Origin: Owenia fusiformis
Taxonomy: Eukaryota; Annelida; Polychaeta; Sabellida; Oweniidae
Assembly: GCA_903813345.2 (NCBI GenBank)
Contig: CAIIXF020000008.1
Span: 12,487,278-12,551,277 of the forward strand
Direction of reading: 5' to 3'
Length of the DNA stretch: 64,000 nucleotides
The notes under the pieces: generated by a model
Told to the model about the DNA's origin: nothing
The model's database searches: none
The model's input: only the letters and a program-made list of their open reading frames with translations
Made by a program: the position numbers and the translations under genes
In this document: positions 12,401 to 22,167 of the stretch, piece by piece
How the letters are laid out: each line of letters opens with the position of its first letter
Position numbering within the stretch: the first letter of the stretch is position 1

Positions 12401-15400
12401 TCTTGCGATGAATTAAAATGTAACTAGATATAAGCATTCTCTACAAATTGTCCACTATATGTACGCGTTAATTTTTTACCGTTTTTGAGATATTTGACGT
12501 CAAAAAACGGTCAAAAAAGGTCATTTTTCAACTTGCTTCAATTTGACCAAATTTTTTTTTAAAAAGCATCTACAAAGTCTCAGGAGTTCAAATCTGACCT
12601 CAGATTTGACCTTTGACCTTTAGTTGACCTTCTGTGACCTTCGAAAGGTCAAAAAAGTTGATTTTTCAAATTGATTTTTTGGATTCAAATTTAGGTCAGC
12701 TTAATCACAAAGGACATACTGAGCTCTGAAAAAGTAAAATTTTTAAGGTCAAAGGTCAAGGTCATCAAATAAGATAACAAACTGTGCTATCTAAGTTTCT
12801 CAAAATTCGAGACTACAAATCAATATTTTTGATTGAAAGTCAGAATATATATTCCTCTAGAGGTACTACACATATTAGCAATTGACTATCTATTAAAATT
12901 TTACACCAGTTTTGAGATATAAGAGCTCAAGAACTGAAAAAAGGTCAAATTTCGAAAATTTTGAAGGTCAAATTTCAACTTGCTTCAAATTGACCAAAGG
13001 TTTTTTTAAAAAGCATCTACAAAGTCTCAGGAGTTCAAATTTGACCTCAAATTTGACCTTTGACCTTTACTTGACCTTCTGTGACCTTCGAAAGGTCAAA
13101 AATGTGGATTTTTCAAATTGATTTTTTGGATTCAAATTTAGGTCAGCTTAATCACAAAGAACATACTGAGCTCTGAAAAAGTACAATTTTTAAGGTCAAA
13201 GGTCAAGGTCATCAAATTAGGTCACAAACTGTGCTATCTAAGTTTCTCAGAATTCAAGACTACAAATCAATATTTTTGGTTGAAAGTCAGGATATATATT
13301 CCTCTAGAGGTACTTCACATATATACATACCAGTTTTGAGATATAAGAGCTCAAGAACTGAAAAAAGGTCAAATTTCGAAAATTTTGAAGGTCAAATTTC
13401 AACTTGCTTCAAACTGACCAAATATTTTTTAAAAAAGCATCTACAAAGTCTCAGGAGTTCAAATCTGACCTCAAATTTGGCCTTTGACCTTTAGTTGACC
13501 TTCTGTGACCTTCGAAAGGTAAAAAAAGTTGATTTTTCAAATTGACTTTTTGGATTCAAATTTAAGTCAGCTTAATCACAAAAGACATACTGAGCTCTAA
13601 AAAAGTAAAATTTTCAAGGTCAAAGGTCAAAGTCATCAAATTAGGTGACAAACTGTAGTATCTACGGGGCCTCCGTAAGATTGCTTGCAATCTTAGATCG
13701 TTAGATCTCTAGTTTTTTATGTTCTTCTCCTGAAATATTTTTGCTTGACAATAATCAGAAAAAAATGCATATTTATGTGACATATTCTGTCAGTCCAAAA
13801 AATGGGCATGACTTCAACTTCTTCAGCAAATGCGCGACAAATATGCAAATTGCGGGCCACTAGTTGGATGGCCTGGTGCACTATTTGTGTAAATGTGAAT
13901 GATATAAACTGTATAGTACTATATATGAAATGAATTATGAATTCCTGAAAAAAACATAAGACTTGAATCAGGGCTGTAAAAAAATTCAAAACGTACACAT
14001 CCCCAATAAGCAGGTTAGAGGAACAGATAATTTTTCTTATTTTTCTCTGGAGCATTTTCTAGAGATCATGGATGAATTAAATATCTGTTTACTTGAGAAT
14101 TGGTCAAATTATTTTTTGGCTCCTCCATTTTTTATGTTCAGAATTACTTTTCACCTACCTACCACTTCTAAAAAGTGAGGATTACCTCACTACTGTATGT
14201 CTAGGTGTCACTACGGTAAATCATTGAAAAATATTGAAAAAAATCATAAAATTCATGGGGTACATATCACCTTTTTCGAACGAATTAGCCCCCCAATGAC
14301 TATATTTCTGCGTTCCCCTATACATTACTTTCATCTTGACCCTATATTTAAAGGTGCAATAATTAGTGCAGAGGGATCATTCAACGACCATGGACCAGTG
14401 TCAAAATATGTTTAAGTTTGGATATTTCATCAAGACTAACATCTATTTTTATTATCTACAAAGAAACCCCCTAGATAAACATTATTTTAGCTGATATTCC
14501 TCTTGAAACATGGTGGATTTTAAAAATATAAAAGTGGAAGTCCCCCTTTTGAAGCTTTGAACTGAATTTACACTTCTTAATGCTGAAATTGATAATTTAT
14601 CCATACATTTTAAGAAAATAGGTATGTCAAAGAAGATGTTAAACCAAATGTTGCCTTGATAGCTCAGAAAAATGAAAAAACTTTCCTATTTTCTCTACAG
14701 TCCTTATTGCCCCTTTAACATAGGGTTTGCGTCTCGATTTTCAAATATCACTACGCCAACATAGGGACTTATTTTTAAGTAAAATCTCTGCTTTAACGAC
14801 GAAAATTAACGAATAAAGTAGTTCCAGTTTACGGGACTTATATTCTTGCGATTTTTTTCTAAAAATGGCACACTTAGAAAGTACTTGGCCTCAGCTTTAC
14901 ATACATACCTCAAATGGCCACAATGCATGTACTTTAACCTACTATACACACCATTGAAGTTGGCATGGCTTCATTTTTAAAGTATTAAAAAACACTCAGA
15001 AGTGATATTTACCGGAGTAACACCTCTACAAGTTCAATACCACAGGTGCTCCCTGGGTAATAAGAGTGCGAGGCTCCTGGAAATACAAGAATACAGATTC
15101 TTGTTTTTCCAGGAGCTTCGTACTCTAATTACCCAGGGAGCACCTGTGTTCACAACTTCACTCATAACATAAACATGAGCAAATAATTTATCTACTTTTT
15201 TGTTTATGTATTAATTCACAATTAATGTACAATTGTAACTCTCTTATATAAGAGGTATACAAAATATGTAGCAGCTAGTCTTGCAGTAGAAAACAGATAC
15301 AATCACGGACGTTGAGTAAGTTTCTGGCGAAAGCTGGAGCATAGATTATAAAGAGGACTGGAAACAAGATGGCAGTCTATTTCAAATCTGCCAACTCGTG

Positions 15401-18400
15401 TTGGCCTATTTATCACTATTGACTCAGTTGTTCATCTACATGTAGTTTTACTTACCTTCGGTGCTTAGTATTGTTTCCAAAATTATTGTCATTTGCGATA
15501 ATTAGTACTAAAAGTACTTTGAACAGGTCAGCTGCCATTTGCTTGGCTGAATAGTCCAGTCCACAAAAACAGTGAAATCATATTAAAAATACCAATAAAA
15601 CATTAAAATTGAGGCAGATGCGATACAAAGAGACTCTATAATACAGACATACAGGTTACAGTCACCAAGATGAGCTAATTTCAGGCGAGATTCGGGAAAT
15701 AAAAAGGTAGGTCATTCTTGTTTCCAGTCCTCTTAACCCACTCACTACGGCCCCATGCTATTTCGTCAGCAATCTGACGATGGTATTCTGGACCAGCATC
15801 TAGAGGCATGTCAGGGTGACACCCATCATGAATTGTATAAAATTGAAGATTTATACTTACTTTGTTGATTATATGTACTTTTTTGATGTATAATAAGGTT
15901 TAACATGAAAAAAACATTAAGAAATTAAAAAAAATTGAAAACACGACTTTGTTGAATTTTCCCGTGATGCACTTGTCAAAATGGCGGAAAATTTAAAACG
16001 CCCTGCTAGAGATGCAAAAACAAGAGCCTTACAGTTCTTTCAAGACGGGTTTTCACTTGATGGGGACTCTAGTGATGAAGATGGTTTACCAGAGCATGAG
16101 GAGAACCAATTAGATGAGGATTTTATGAGAGCTAGGTATGTAAAATGTAAGATGATTGTGTTGTTCGTCAGTTGTTGTCAGTTTCAAAAAATGAAAAAAA
16201 AACTTTTTGCAAGCAAAACACGAAAAAAAGTAATTATGCGAGGAAAAGACTGATTACCAACCTTTTTCAAAATACAAAGTACCATAACATGGTATTTTAC
16301 CATAGGAAATAGCGATGAAATGTCCATAAAATTGCTGAATAAGTTACTTCCGGTCCATCGCGAGTGGGCGATAATAGGGTACATTCAAGTTTACGCACTT
16401 TTCTATCTATCTGCTTCAATAAACAGAATCAGTTAACCAGTATACAAATATGACTGTTGCTTCTTTATTTGTTAATATCTATAAATATTGCTTCTTTTAC
16501 CCAGATTTCCATGTCAATTCATACTACCTGCATCCCATGGCAAAATTTTCAAAATCTATGATATTTGAACAGGTCTTTTCAACATTTTAGGCAAATTGAT
16601 GATAGTGATGCTGATTCTACAGCTGATGATGATACTGATTCTGATGACAGTCTTGCTGACAATGGTGTTGATTCTGATGATAGCCTACCTGATGCCCCTG
16701 GTCCAGGAGGTGATGCAGCACAAGGAAGACCTTTGCCCCGGGATGTGGCTAATGACCAGATAAAATACGGGTATGGTCAAAATGATATTGCCCCCAACCC
16801 ATTTCAATTTCGTCCAATCAAAGAGCCAGGCATCCAACTTGGAAGGCTTACCCGTAATGGTCTACTGCAGTTTACCTCTGCCCTTTCCATATTTTCACTA
16901 TTCTTCTCAGATGTCATTTTACAAGAAATAGTCAACAACACAAACCTTTATGCCTGGTTAAATATCTTAGACAAGCCATCATATTCTTCTGCTGATGGAG
17001 GCTGGCAAGATGTAACTGTCCCAGAAATTCGACAGTTCATTGCTATATTGATTTATATGGGATTTGTTGATGTGGCAACGATTGACAGGTACTGGTCATT
17101 GAAGACATTGTACAATGGACTATGGGCTAGGAGGTTTTTGTCCAGAGAAAGGTTTCAGGCAATTTTGGCATTTCTTCACATATCAGATCCAACACGAGAG
17201 GTCCCATTTGTGCAGGATAAACTAAGAAAAATACGCAATTTGATCGACCATATTCAGAATGTTTCAATTGAACTCTTTCAACCAGATCAAAATGTGTCAG
17301 TAGACGAACGCATGGTCAGATCAAAACATCACAGTGGATTTCGGCAATTCAATAAGGACAAACCTGTCCGGTTCGGATTTAAATTGTTTGTTTTGGCCGA
17401 AACGGACTCAGGATATACATTCAAATTCAAAGTCTACACTGGCAAAAACAATGAACCAATAGGTGACAATGGAGTTGCTTACGATGCGGTCATGAGTCTA
17501 ATGCAGGGCCTATTAAACCAGGGATATCGTGTATTTTACGACAACTGGTACAGTAGTGTCGCACTCGCAAATGAACTGGTATATAACAATACAGACTGTT
17601 GTGGTACTATGCGTGAAAACAGGGTCGGCGTTCCTCAGACATTGAAACATAAATGGGTCAAACCTAACAGAGGTAGTCTTAGGCTAGATTTTCCAGGGTC
17701 ATTGTTGGTTTGTTGTTGGGCTTGTTGGTTAGAAATGGTTTGATGGCTTAGTTTTCAGCTTTATTCTTGATAACATTTTTATATTAACACATTTACCAGT
17801 TATGTATTAATATTATTATTACTTATAGAATTATATTTATTTCTTATATGATCATTTAACGTTACACTTAAAGTATCAATTTTCTGTTTTGAAATAATTT
17901 TTTCCCTTGATAATGCTGTTATAATATAGGGTAACGAACATGTTTTTGTGAAAAGAATGTTGAGAATAATAGAACTGTGGGTTTATTCACATTTTAGTGA
18001 TATTATGTTCATTGCCATAAAACTTGCTAATTGAGATAGTATTGAACTGTATTTATTTCTTACCAATAGCTCATATTTCACCATGAAGTTTTACTTTACA
18101 TTTAATGTATTTTTCTAGGTAATGTCAGGTATGTTAGGCAAGATAGGCTGTGCTTTCTTCAGTGGAAAGATTCCAAACTGGTGACCATGCTATCATCTTT
18201 TGGATCAGTATCCCAACATGATTTTGTGAGGTAAGCATAAGGCTTTTGATAGAAATCAGAATTTTCTCAACACTCAACAATTTTCTCAGAACTCTGTGCT
18301 CTTTTTTCATATGTGCTGAAATATACTTGTGACAGTTCCCATATGATTGACATTGCAGAACTAACTTTACAGTTTACCCTGTAAATTATAAATGTTTGAT

Positions 18401-21365
18401 TATGCTAATTTCTAACTTAGGCTACTGCTATTTATATGTTTAGACGTATGGTGAAGCAAGCAGGTCAATGGAGACAAACGCTGGTGAGAAGGCCAAACAT
18501 TATTTCTGCATACAATAATGGAATGGGAGGGGTGGATAAGTCTGACCAGTTGATTGCAAGGTAAATAATTTGATGGTTTTGATATTTTATTCCAGCATGC
18601 ATTCTACATTTCAAAACAGATGGACCAATATCAATAAATATGGGTTATCTTGCATGTGTCTTAGTAAATTATTCTGTTCCAAAATAGTAAAAATACCATA
18701 GGCCTACCATTTACAGGTGGGGTGGAAATGAAACTTGATTGCTCTTTCTGATTTTCACATCAGACATTTTGATTTTATCAATAAATATGGGTTATCTTGC
18801 ATGTGTCTTAGTAAGTAAATTATTCTGTTCCAAAATAGTAAAAATACCATAGGCCTACCATTTACAGGTGGAAATGAAACTTGATTGCTCTTTCTGATTT
18901 TCACATCAGACATTTTGATTTACTTTCAGGTACAACATACTTCAGAGGAGCAGGAAATGGTGGAAAGTGCTATTTTTTCACATGGTGGATGTTGCAGTAG
19001 TGAACAGCTACATATTGTTCAATCACCTCAGGACAAAGTTCCCTGACCACCCTGATTTGCAGAGACCAGCAAGTAAGTTGCTGACTTCTTATCACTTTGA
19101 GATGAAATGCATTTATATAGATTATTGTGAATGCATTTAAATGTACATAGATTATTGTATACTAAATGTGGTTTGAAAATAGTGATTAGGGTCTTTTGAT
19201 GTTTGACTTTTTGAGTAGGTCTTATTTTCTCTGCATTATTACAAAATGTAGGTAAATTGCAATAACTATGTTATAATTTTTTTTGTGTTCATATTGACAA
19301 TGAAGTAAAATGTTGCCGCTAACTTTTCCATTGATTCCTATACAAATACTATGCTAGCTGAGTAGCTGTATGTAATACTGTGGTATATTTTCAGGATATG
19401 GTCAACTCGAATTTAGGGAGGAGTTGGTGAGGCAACTTGGAAATATTGCCAATGATGAAGGCGTTCCACCACCATCATCATCAGCCCGTAACGTTCCCAA
19501 AAGTAATGCTGCAATGCATCTACCTCTCAGAACAGACAAGCAGAGGAACTGCAAACTTTGTTACCAGCAAAGTAGGACGGAAAGAAAATCAATTTGGAAG
19601 TGCAATGTTTGTGACAAATACTTTTGCTTGAATGAAAGAAACTGTTTCACAGCCTTCCATTTGAATCTTAGATAAAAGATAAAATTAATGGAGGTAACAT
19701 TGAATTTTTAAGCAGAGGAATTGTAAGTACTAGGATGTTACCAGCAAAGTAAGATTGAAATTAAATCAAATCAGGAATGCAATATTTCTGAGATGGAAGA
19801 AACTGTTTCACAGCATACCATTTGAATTCAATTACTGTGTAGGTACTAGGTAACATGGAATTTGTTAAACATGGAGGTTCTGTAACCCAGGTATTTTTTT
19901 ACGCTTACTATATTTCATGTTTTCGCTAATTAATTTTTGGATTTTGACACTATTAAATGTTTCGTAGGCCTATTTAAAGTGCCAGACTGTTGAAAGAGAT
20001 TACCTACACTCAGGTGCTACTGTTTTCTAGTTAAATCACATTTTTAATACAATTAAATGTGTATTTTATTCTATAAAAGATAGATTCAAAATGAAATAAA
20101 GGACTGGTAGGTAAATATTGGTGTATATTTTGTCGTTATTACCCCAAAAAGTGCTTAAGTTGTACGTTGCATCTAAATGTTTATAAACGGTGTCATTGCG
20201 ATGTAATCTCATTTGAATAATTAATCATATGATATAGGTTTTTGGAAATGTGTATTTTTAGCTTTAAAATGATATGTAGCATGCCAGGGAAGTATGAAAT
20301 GTATTGAATGGAGGTTAGTCCTTACTAATGGGCATTTTTACAACGATTCACGCATTTTTATTGCTAATCGCCATTTTTATGACTTTTCCCAGCATGTTCA
20401 AAGACCTGTAATTTCTTTATATGAAAGAGTTGGGAGGTCATTGATGGCCCATTGTAAAGCTCTGATCAAATGCTTCGAAATGACATATAACACTTATCCA
20501 TAAATATGGGGAGTGTTGGTCAATCTCAAGGTAACCATGAAATTTTTGTGAATTTTTCACACTTTTTACAATCGTACAGTCATTTGTAACGTCACAATGA
20601 CGTCATCTCATTTGCATAAATTAGCATATTTTATCAAAATTGGAAACCATGGCTTATAAGCTTTACAATGAGGTATAACTTTCCAGGGAAGTGTTAAAAG
20701 AATTGATAATAACAAACTTTATTCATGATATTGGCCATAGAGTCAAATGGTCAATGGGCATTTTTACAACGATTCGCGCATTTTTCTTGCTTATCGCCAT
20801 TTTTATGACTTTTCCCAGCATGTTCAAAGACCTGTAATTTCTTTATATGAAAGAGTTGGGAGGTCATTGATGGCTCATTGTAAAGCTCTGATCAAATGCT
20901 TCGAAATGACATATAACACTTATCCATAAATATGGGGAGTGTTGGTCAATCTCAAGGTAACCATGAATTTTTTGTGAATTTTTCACACTTTTTACAATCA
21001 CACAGTCATTTGTGACGTCACAATGACGTCATCTCATTTGCATAAATTAGCATATTTTATCAAAATTGGAAACCATGGCTTATAAGCTTTAAAATGAGGT
21101 ATAACTTTCCAGGGAAGTGTTAAAAGAATTGATAATAACTAACTTTATTCATGATGTTGGCCATAGAGTCAATAAATTCTTTAAAAATGGGCTGTAGTTA
21201 AAGGGTTAAATGATCTATGCTCCGGCTTTCGCCAGAAACTTACTTGACGTCCGTGGATACAACAACAAATCGATACTCACCTCTTCCCTTTTCCATTGCT
21301 AACCCGAATACACATCCACATCCTGCGCACACTGACAATTTTACGATGTTGGTAACAACTGCCAT
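3405..21365 (-). CDS. YeeE/YedE-family sulfur-compound transporter, 3' part outside window
   Basis: A multi-pass membrane protein of the YeeE/YedE (sulf_transp) family; bacterial members import thiosulfate. Coding exons in transcript order: 21365-21281 (start ATG), 8761-8678, 8294-8134, 7523-7475, 6570-6468, 5368-5254, 3635-3405. All junctions are GT-AG and phases add up to 276 codons. Family marks seen: a short first helix ending GLAMEKGRVFEP, then FTMIKMFLSAIASG, then the glycine-rich GVGMALCGSCPG followed by QVGTG, a GALYG-like helix (SGAALYGIFEPFF), and a late segment GHSVGSSSS. The cysteine of CPG lies where bacterial YeeE has a conserved cysteine needed for transport (family knowledge). 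The second-half GC-SGH-type motif is not in the window, so at least one more exon lies beyond position 1. No signal of bacterial contamination: the gene is finely split and flanked by animal repeats. Substrate in this animal is inferred only. Confidence 0.8.
3805..3925. repeat. Small hairpin MITE
   Basis: Inverted repeat of about 30 bp (AAAACAAAATGTTGAG at left, its complement at right) around a spacer of about 60 bp, in the intron between exons 3405-3635 and 5254-5368. Confidence 0.7.
4058..5199. mobile_element. Foldback element whose ends are arrays of a 15-bp repeat
   Basis: The left end carries about four copies of CCCAGTTGTCCGAAA and the right end about five copies in reverse complement, enclosing about 1 kb of AT-rich DNA. 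This is the layout of foldback elements, with tandem repeats inside the inverted ends. The right end stops about 55 bp from the donor of the transporter exon 5254-5368. No coding family is seen inside. Confidence 0.65.
5369..6467. other. Transporter intron, nothing recognised
   Basis: Intron between exons 5254-5368 and 6468-6570 on the minus strand. AT-rich; no repeat with clear ends and no coding signal seen. Confidence 0.6.
7024..7394. mobile_element. MITE with TIRs of about 47 bp
   Basis: The left arm AGGGGAGGCTTCAAAAG continues to ACTAAATAAATC and is matched in reverse complement by the right arm ending GCCTCCCCT, with a few mismatches. The interior has two C-runs. It lies in a YeeE/YedE intron. 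Confidence 0.7.
9048..13712 (+). mobile_element. Tandem cluster of Helitron-like non-autonomous elements
   Basis: Three bodies end at 10622, 12206 and 13712, each with a CTACGGGGCCTCCG block, the hairpin AAGATTGCTTGCAATCTT and a final CTAG followed by T. A hairpin close to a CTRR end inserted before T is the Helitron 3' signature (family knowledge). The left side carries the hairpin TAGGAGGCCC-GGGCCTCCTA. Between 10622 and 10805 this left hairpin recurs three times next to CTT/ATT runs, as truncated head-to-tail copies. The bodies at about 9128-10622 and 12216-13710 are nearly identical (offset 3088 bp), so that duplication is recent. No Rep/helicase gene is present. The assignment rests on ends only; a recombined satellite is the alternative. 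Confidence 0.5.
13713..15040. other. Intron DNA, no gene seen
   Basis: Part of the first intron of the YeeE/YedE gene. AT-rich; no protein family or clear element ends recognised. Confidence 0.5.
15041..15148. repeat. 108-bp near-perfect hairpin MITE
   Basis: CACAGGTGCTCCCTGGGTAAT at left, complementary at right, with the inner arms (AGGCTCCTGGAA / TTCCAGGAGC) also pairing. The whole element folds on itself with only a short loop. Confidence 0.8.
15981..19675 (+). CDS. piggyBac-type transposase, six exons, apparently intact
   Basis: Cuts and rejoins DNA at TTAA sites. Exons 15981-16135, 16591-17672, 18119-18230, 18444-18560, 18930-19072, 19395-19675; all introns GT-AG, phases close, 629 aa. 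An acidic, Asp/Ser-rich N-terminal region is followed by the DDE-type core. The catalytic aspartates are visible as SVDER (D290), YDNWYSS (D369) and GGVDKSDQ (D481), with spacing like T. ni piggyBac. The C-terminal cysteine-rich domain (CKLC, CNVCDKYFC, NC, FH) is encoded by exon 6 and is the usual DNA-binding module. No stop or frameshift is seen. Intron 4 holds a tandem duplication of about 145 bp (18629-18925). A polyadenylation signal AATAAA lies at 20095. Five introns are unusual for a mobile piggyBac, yet the clean ends argue for mobility rather than a host-adopted gene. Confidence 0.85.
20095..20100 (+). terminator. Polyadenylation signal of the piggyBac transposase
   Basis: AATAAA 420 bp after the transposase stop codon, inside the transposon. 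Confidence 0.5.
20327..21165. repeat. Tandem duplication with 426-bp offset within the transposon 3' region
   Basis: Two near-identical copies starting AATGGGCATTTTTACAACG at 20327 and 20753, differing by scattered single bases. Short frames inside are duplicated by-products, not genes. Confidence 0.85.
21281..21365 (-). CDS. First coding exon of the YeeE/YedE-type transporter
   Basis: Begins with ATG at 21365 and encodes 28 residues plus one base, ending in a GTGAGT donor. It encodes a hydrophobic segment with three closely spaced cysteines (CAGCGC) and ends AMEKGR. The dangling G joins TG of the exon at 8761 to give valine, producing the family motif GRVFEP. The link rests on this phase match and on the motif, because the intervening intron is 12.5 kb. 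The donor lies about 20 bp from the right end of an inverted-repeat element. Confidence 0.75.
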
Positions 21366-22167
21366 TTTTGAATTTGGTAATCTGAAATGATGTTCCAAAC
21401 TAAGCAGTTCGCAGTTCCACAGTAGATTCTTCTAACTTTGCAAGACAAAATTTGATCAAGAGACTATGAGCCTATAAGCTTTGAAACGTGAGTCGACCAA
21501 AGGTTGAACCAAAGTTAACATAATCTCCTTTCGTAATTTGCTTATTTTTGTTGATTTTGCTTGGAACGTGACTTTCAAATTTCCTGATCTGAGGGTACTA
21601 AAATAGCAGACGTGATTTCCAAAAATTTCAAGGCCATTTCAAGGCCACTAAAACAAACAGAAGTTGTAACTCGTTAGTTTTTAGCCTGGAAGATTACCAA
21701 ATCGGTACATCTATATTGATCCTTTGCAGGGTCTATATGAGCTTTGTCATCATGAGTTATACTTATTTTGTATTCCAACTATTGTTTCATTAATTTGCAC
21801 TCTTATTATAAACAAAATAACTCTTGATGAAAATAATATAAATTACCACATATGGCTACCATGACTGTCGTGAAGTAAGTGTGAATTTTGGAAACAATTT
21901 TTTATCATTATTTATTTTCCCTTTTACGCTACTTGCAAACTTCATACACAGGTTAATATCTATCAAAACATAGATTTAATATTTTTCTTTCGTAAGAAGC
22001 TTTAATTTTGTTGATTCGGTGTTCAATACACATTTTAATCGATAGAATACCGTGTGCATAATTTTTCCTTCAAAAAAAAATTAGAAAATCTAGGCCATTT
22101 GCTATGAATGACTGACTGCCTGTCCGAGTCTGACTCATTACTCAGTACCATTATTTTGAAGAGATTA
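21366..22167. promoter_or_regulatory. 5' flank of the YeeE/YedE gene
   Basis: About 800 bp upstream of the start codon at 21365 (minus strand). It should hold the promoter and 5' untranslated region, but I see no clear TATA box or other strong element. Confidence 0.3.

Larger units (their letters stand above)
15737..21205 (+). mobile_element. Complete piggyBac-family transposon with TTAA target duplication
   Basis: Flanked by TTAA at 15733-15736 and 21206-21209. The ends begin CCCACTCACTACGGCCCC and, on the other strand, CCCTTTAACTACAGCCCA, matching piggyBac's CCC-starting termini and TTAA specificity. A subterminal palindrome (TCGTCAG-CTGACGA) lies near 15765. It contains a six-exon transposase gene. 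The 3' region carries a tandem duplication with a 426-bp offset (about 20327-20750 and 20753-21165). Length is about 5.5 kb. Confidence 0.85.
15296..21262. mobile_element. Older inverted-repeat element split by the piggyBac insertion
   Basis: Left arm 15296-15370 (CGGACGTTGAGTAAGTTTC through GAGGACTGGAAACAAG). Its complement is found in two pieces, 15710-15736 and 21206-21262, one on each side of the piggyBac transposon. Joining the pieces at a single TTAA restores an arm that pairs with the left arm. Without the insertion the element is about 500 bp. Confidence 0.8.

Noticed and set aside
9824-13494. Repeated frames of 69 and 87 residues at a 3088-bp offset
   Set aside because: Translations of GGTCA-rich transposon bodies; identical because of the duplication, with no protein-like features.
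16565-16590. Alternative transposase start within the frame leading into exon 2
   Set aside because: An acceptor (TTTTAG) at 16590 and a phase-matched upstream exon with a good ATG at 15981 explain the frame better.
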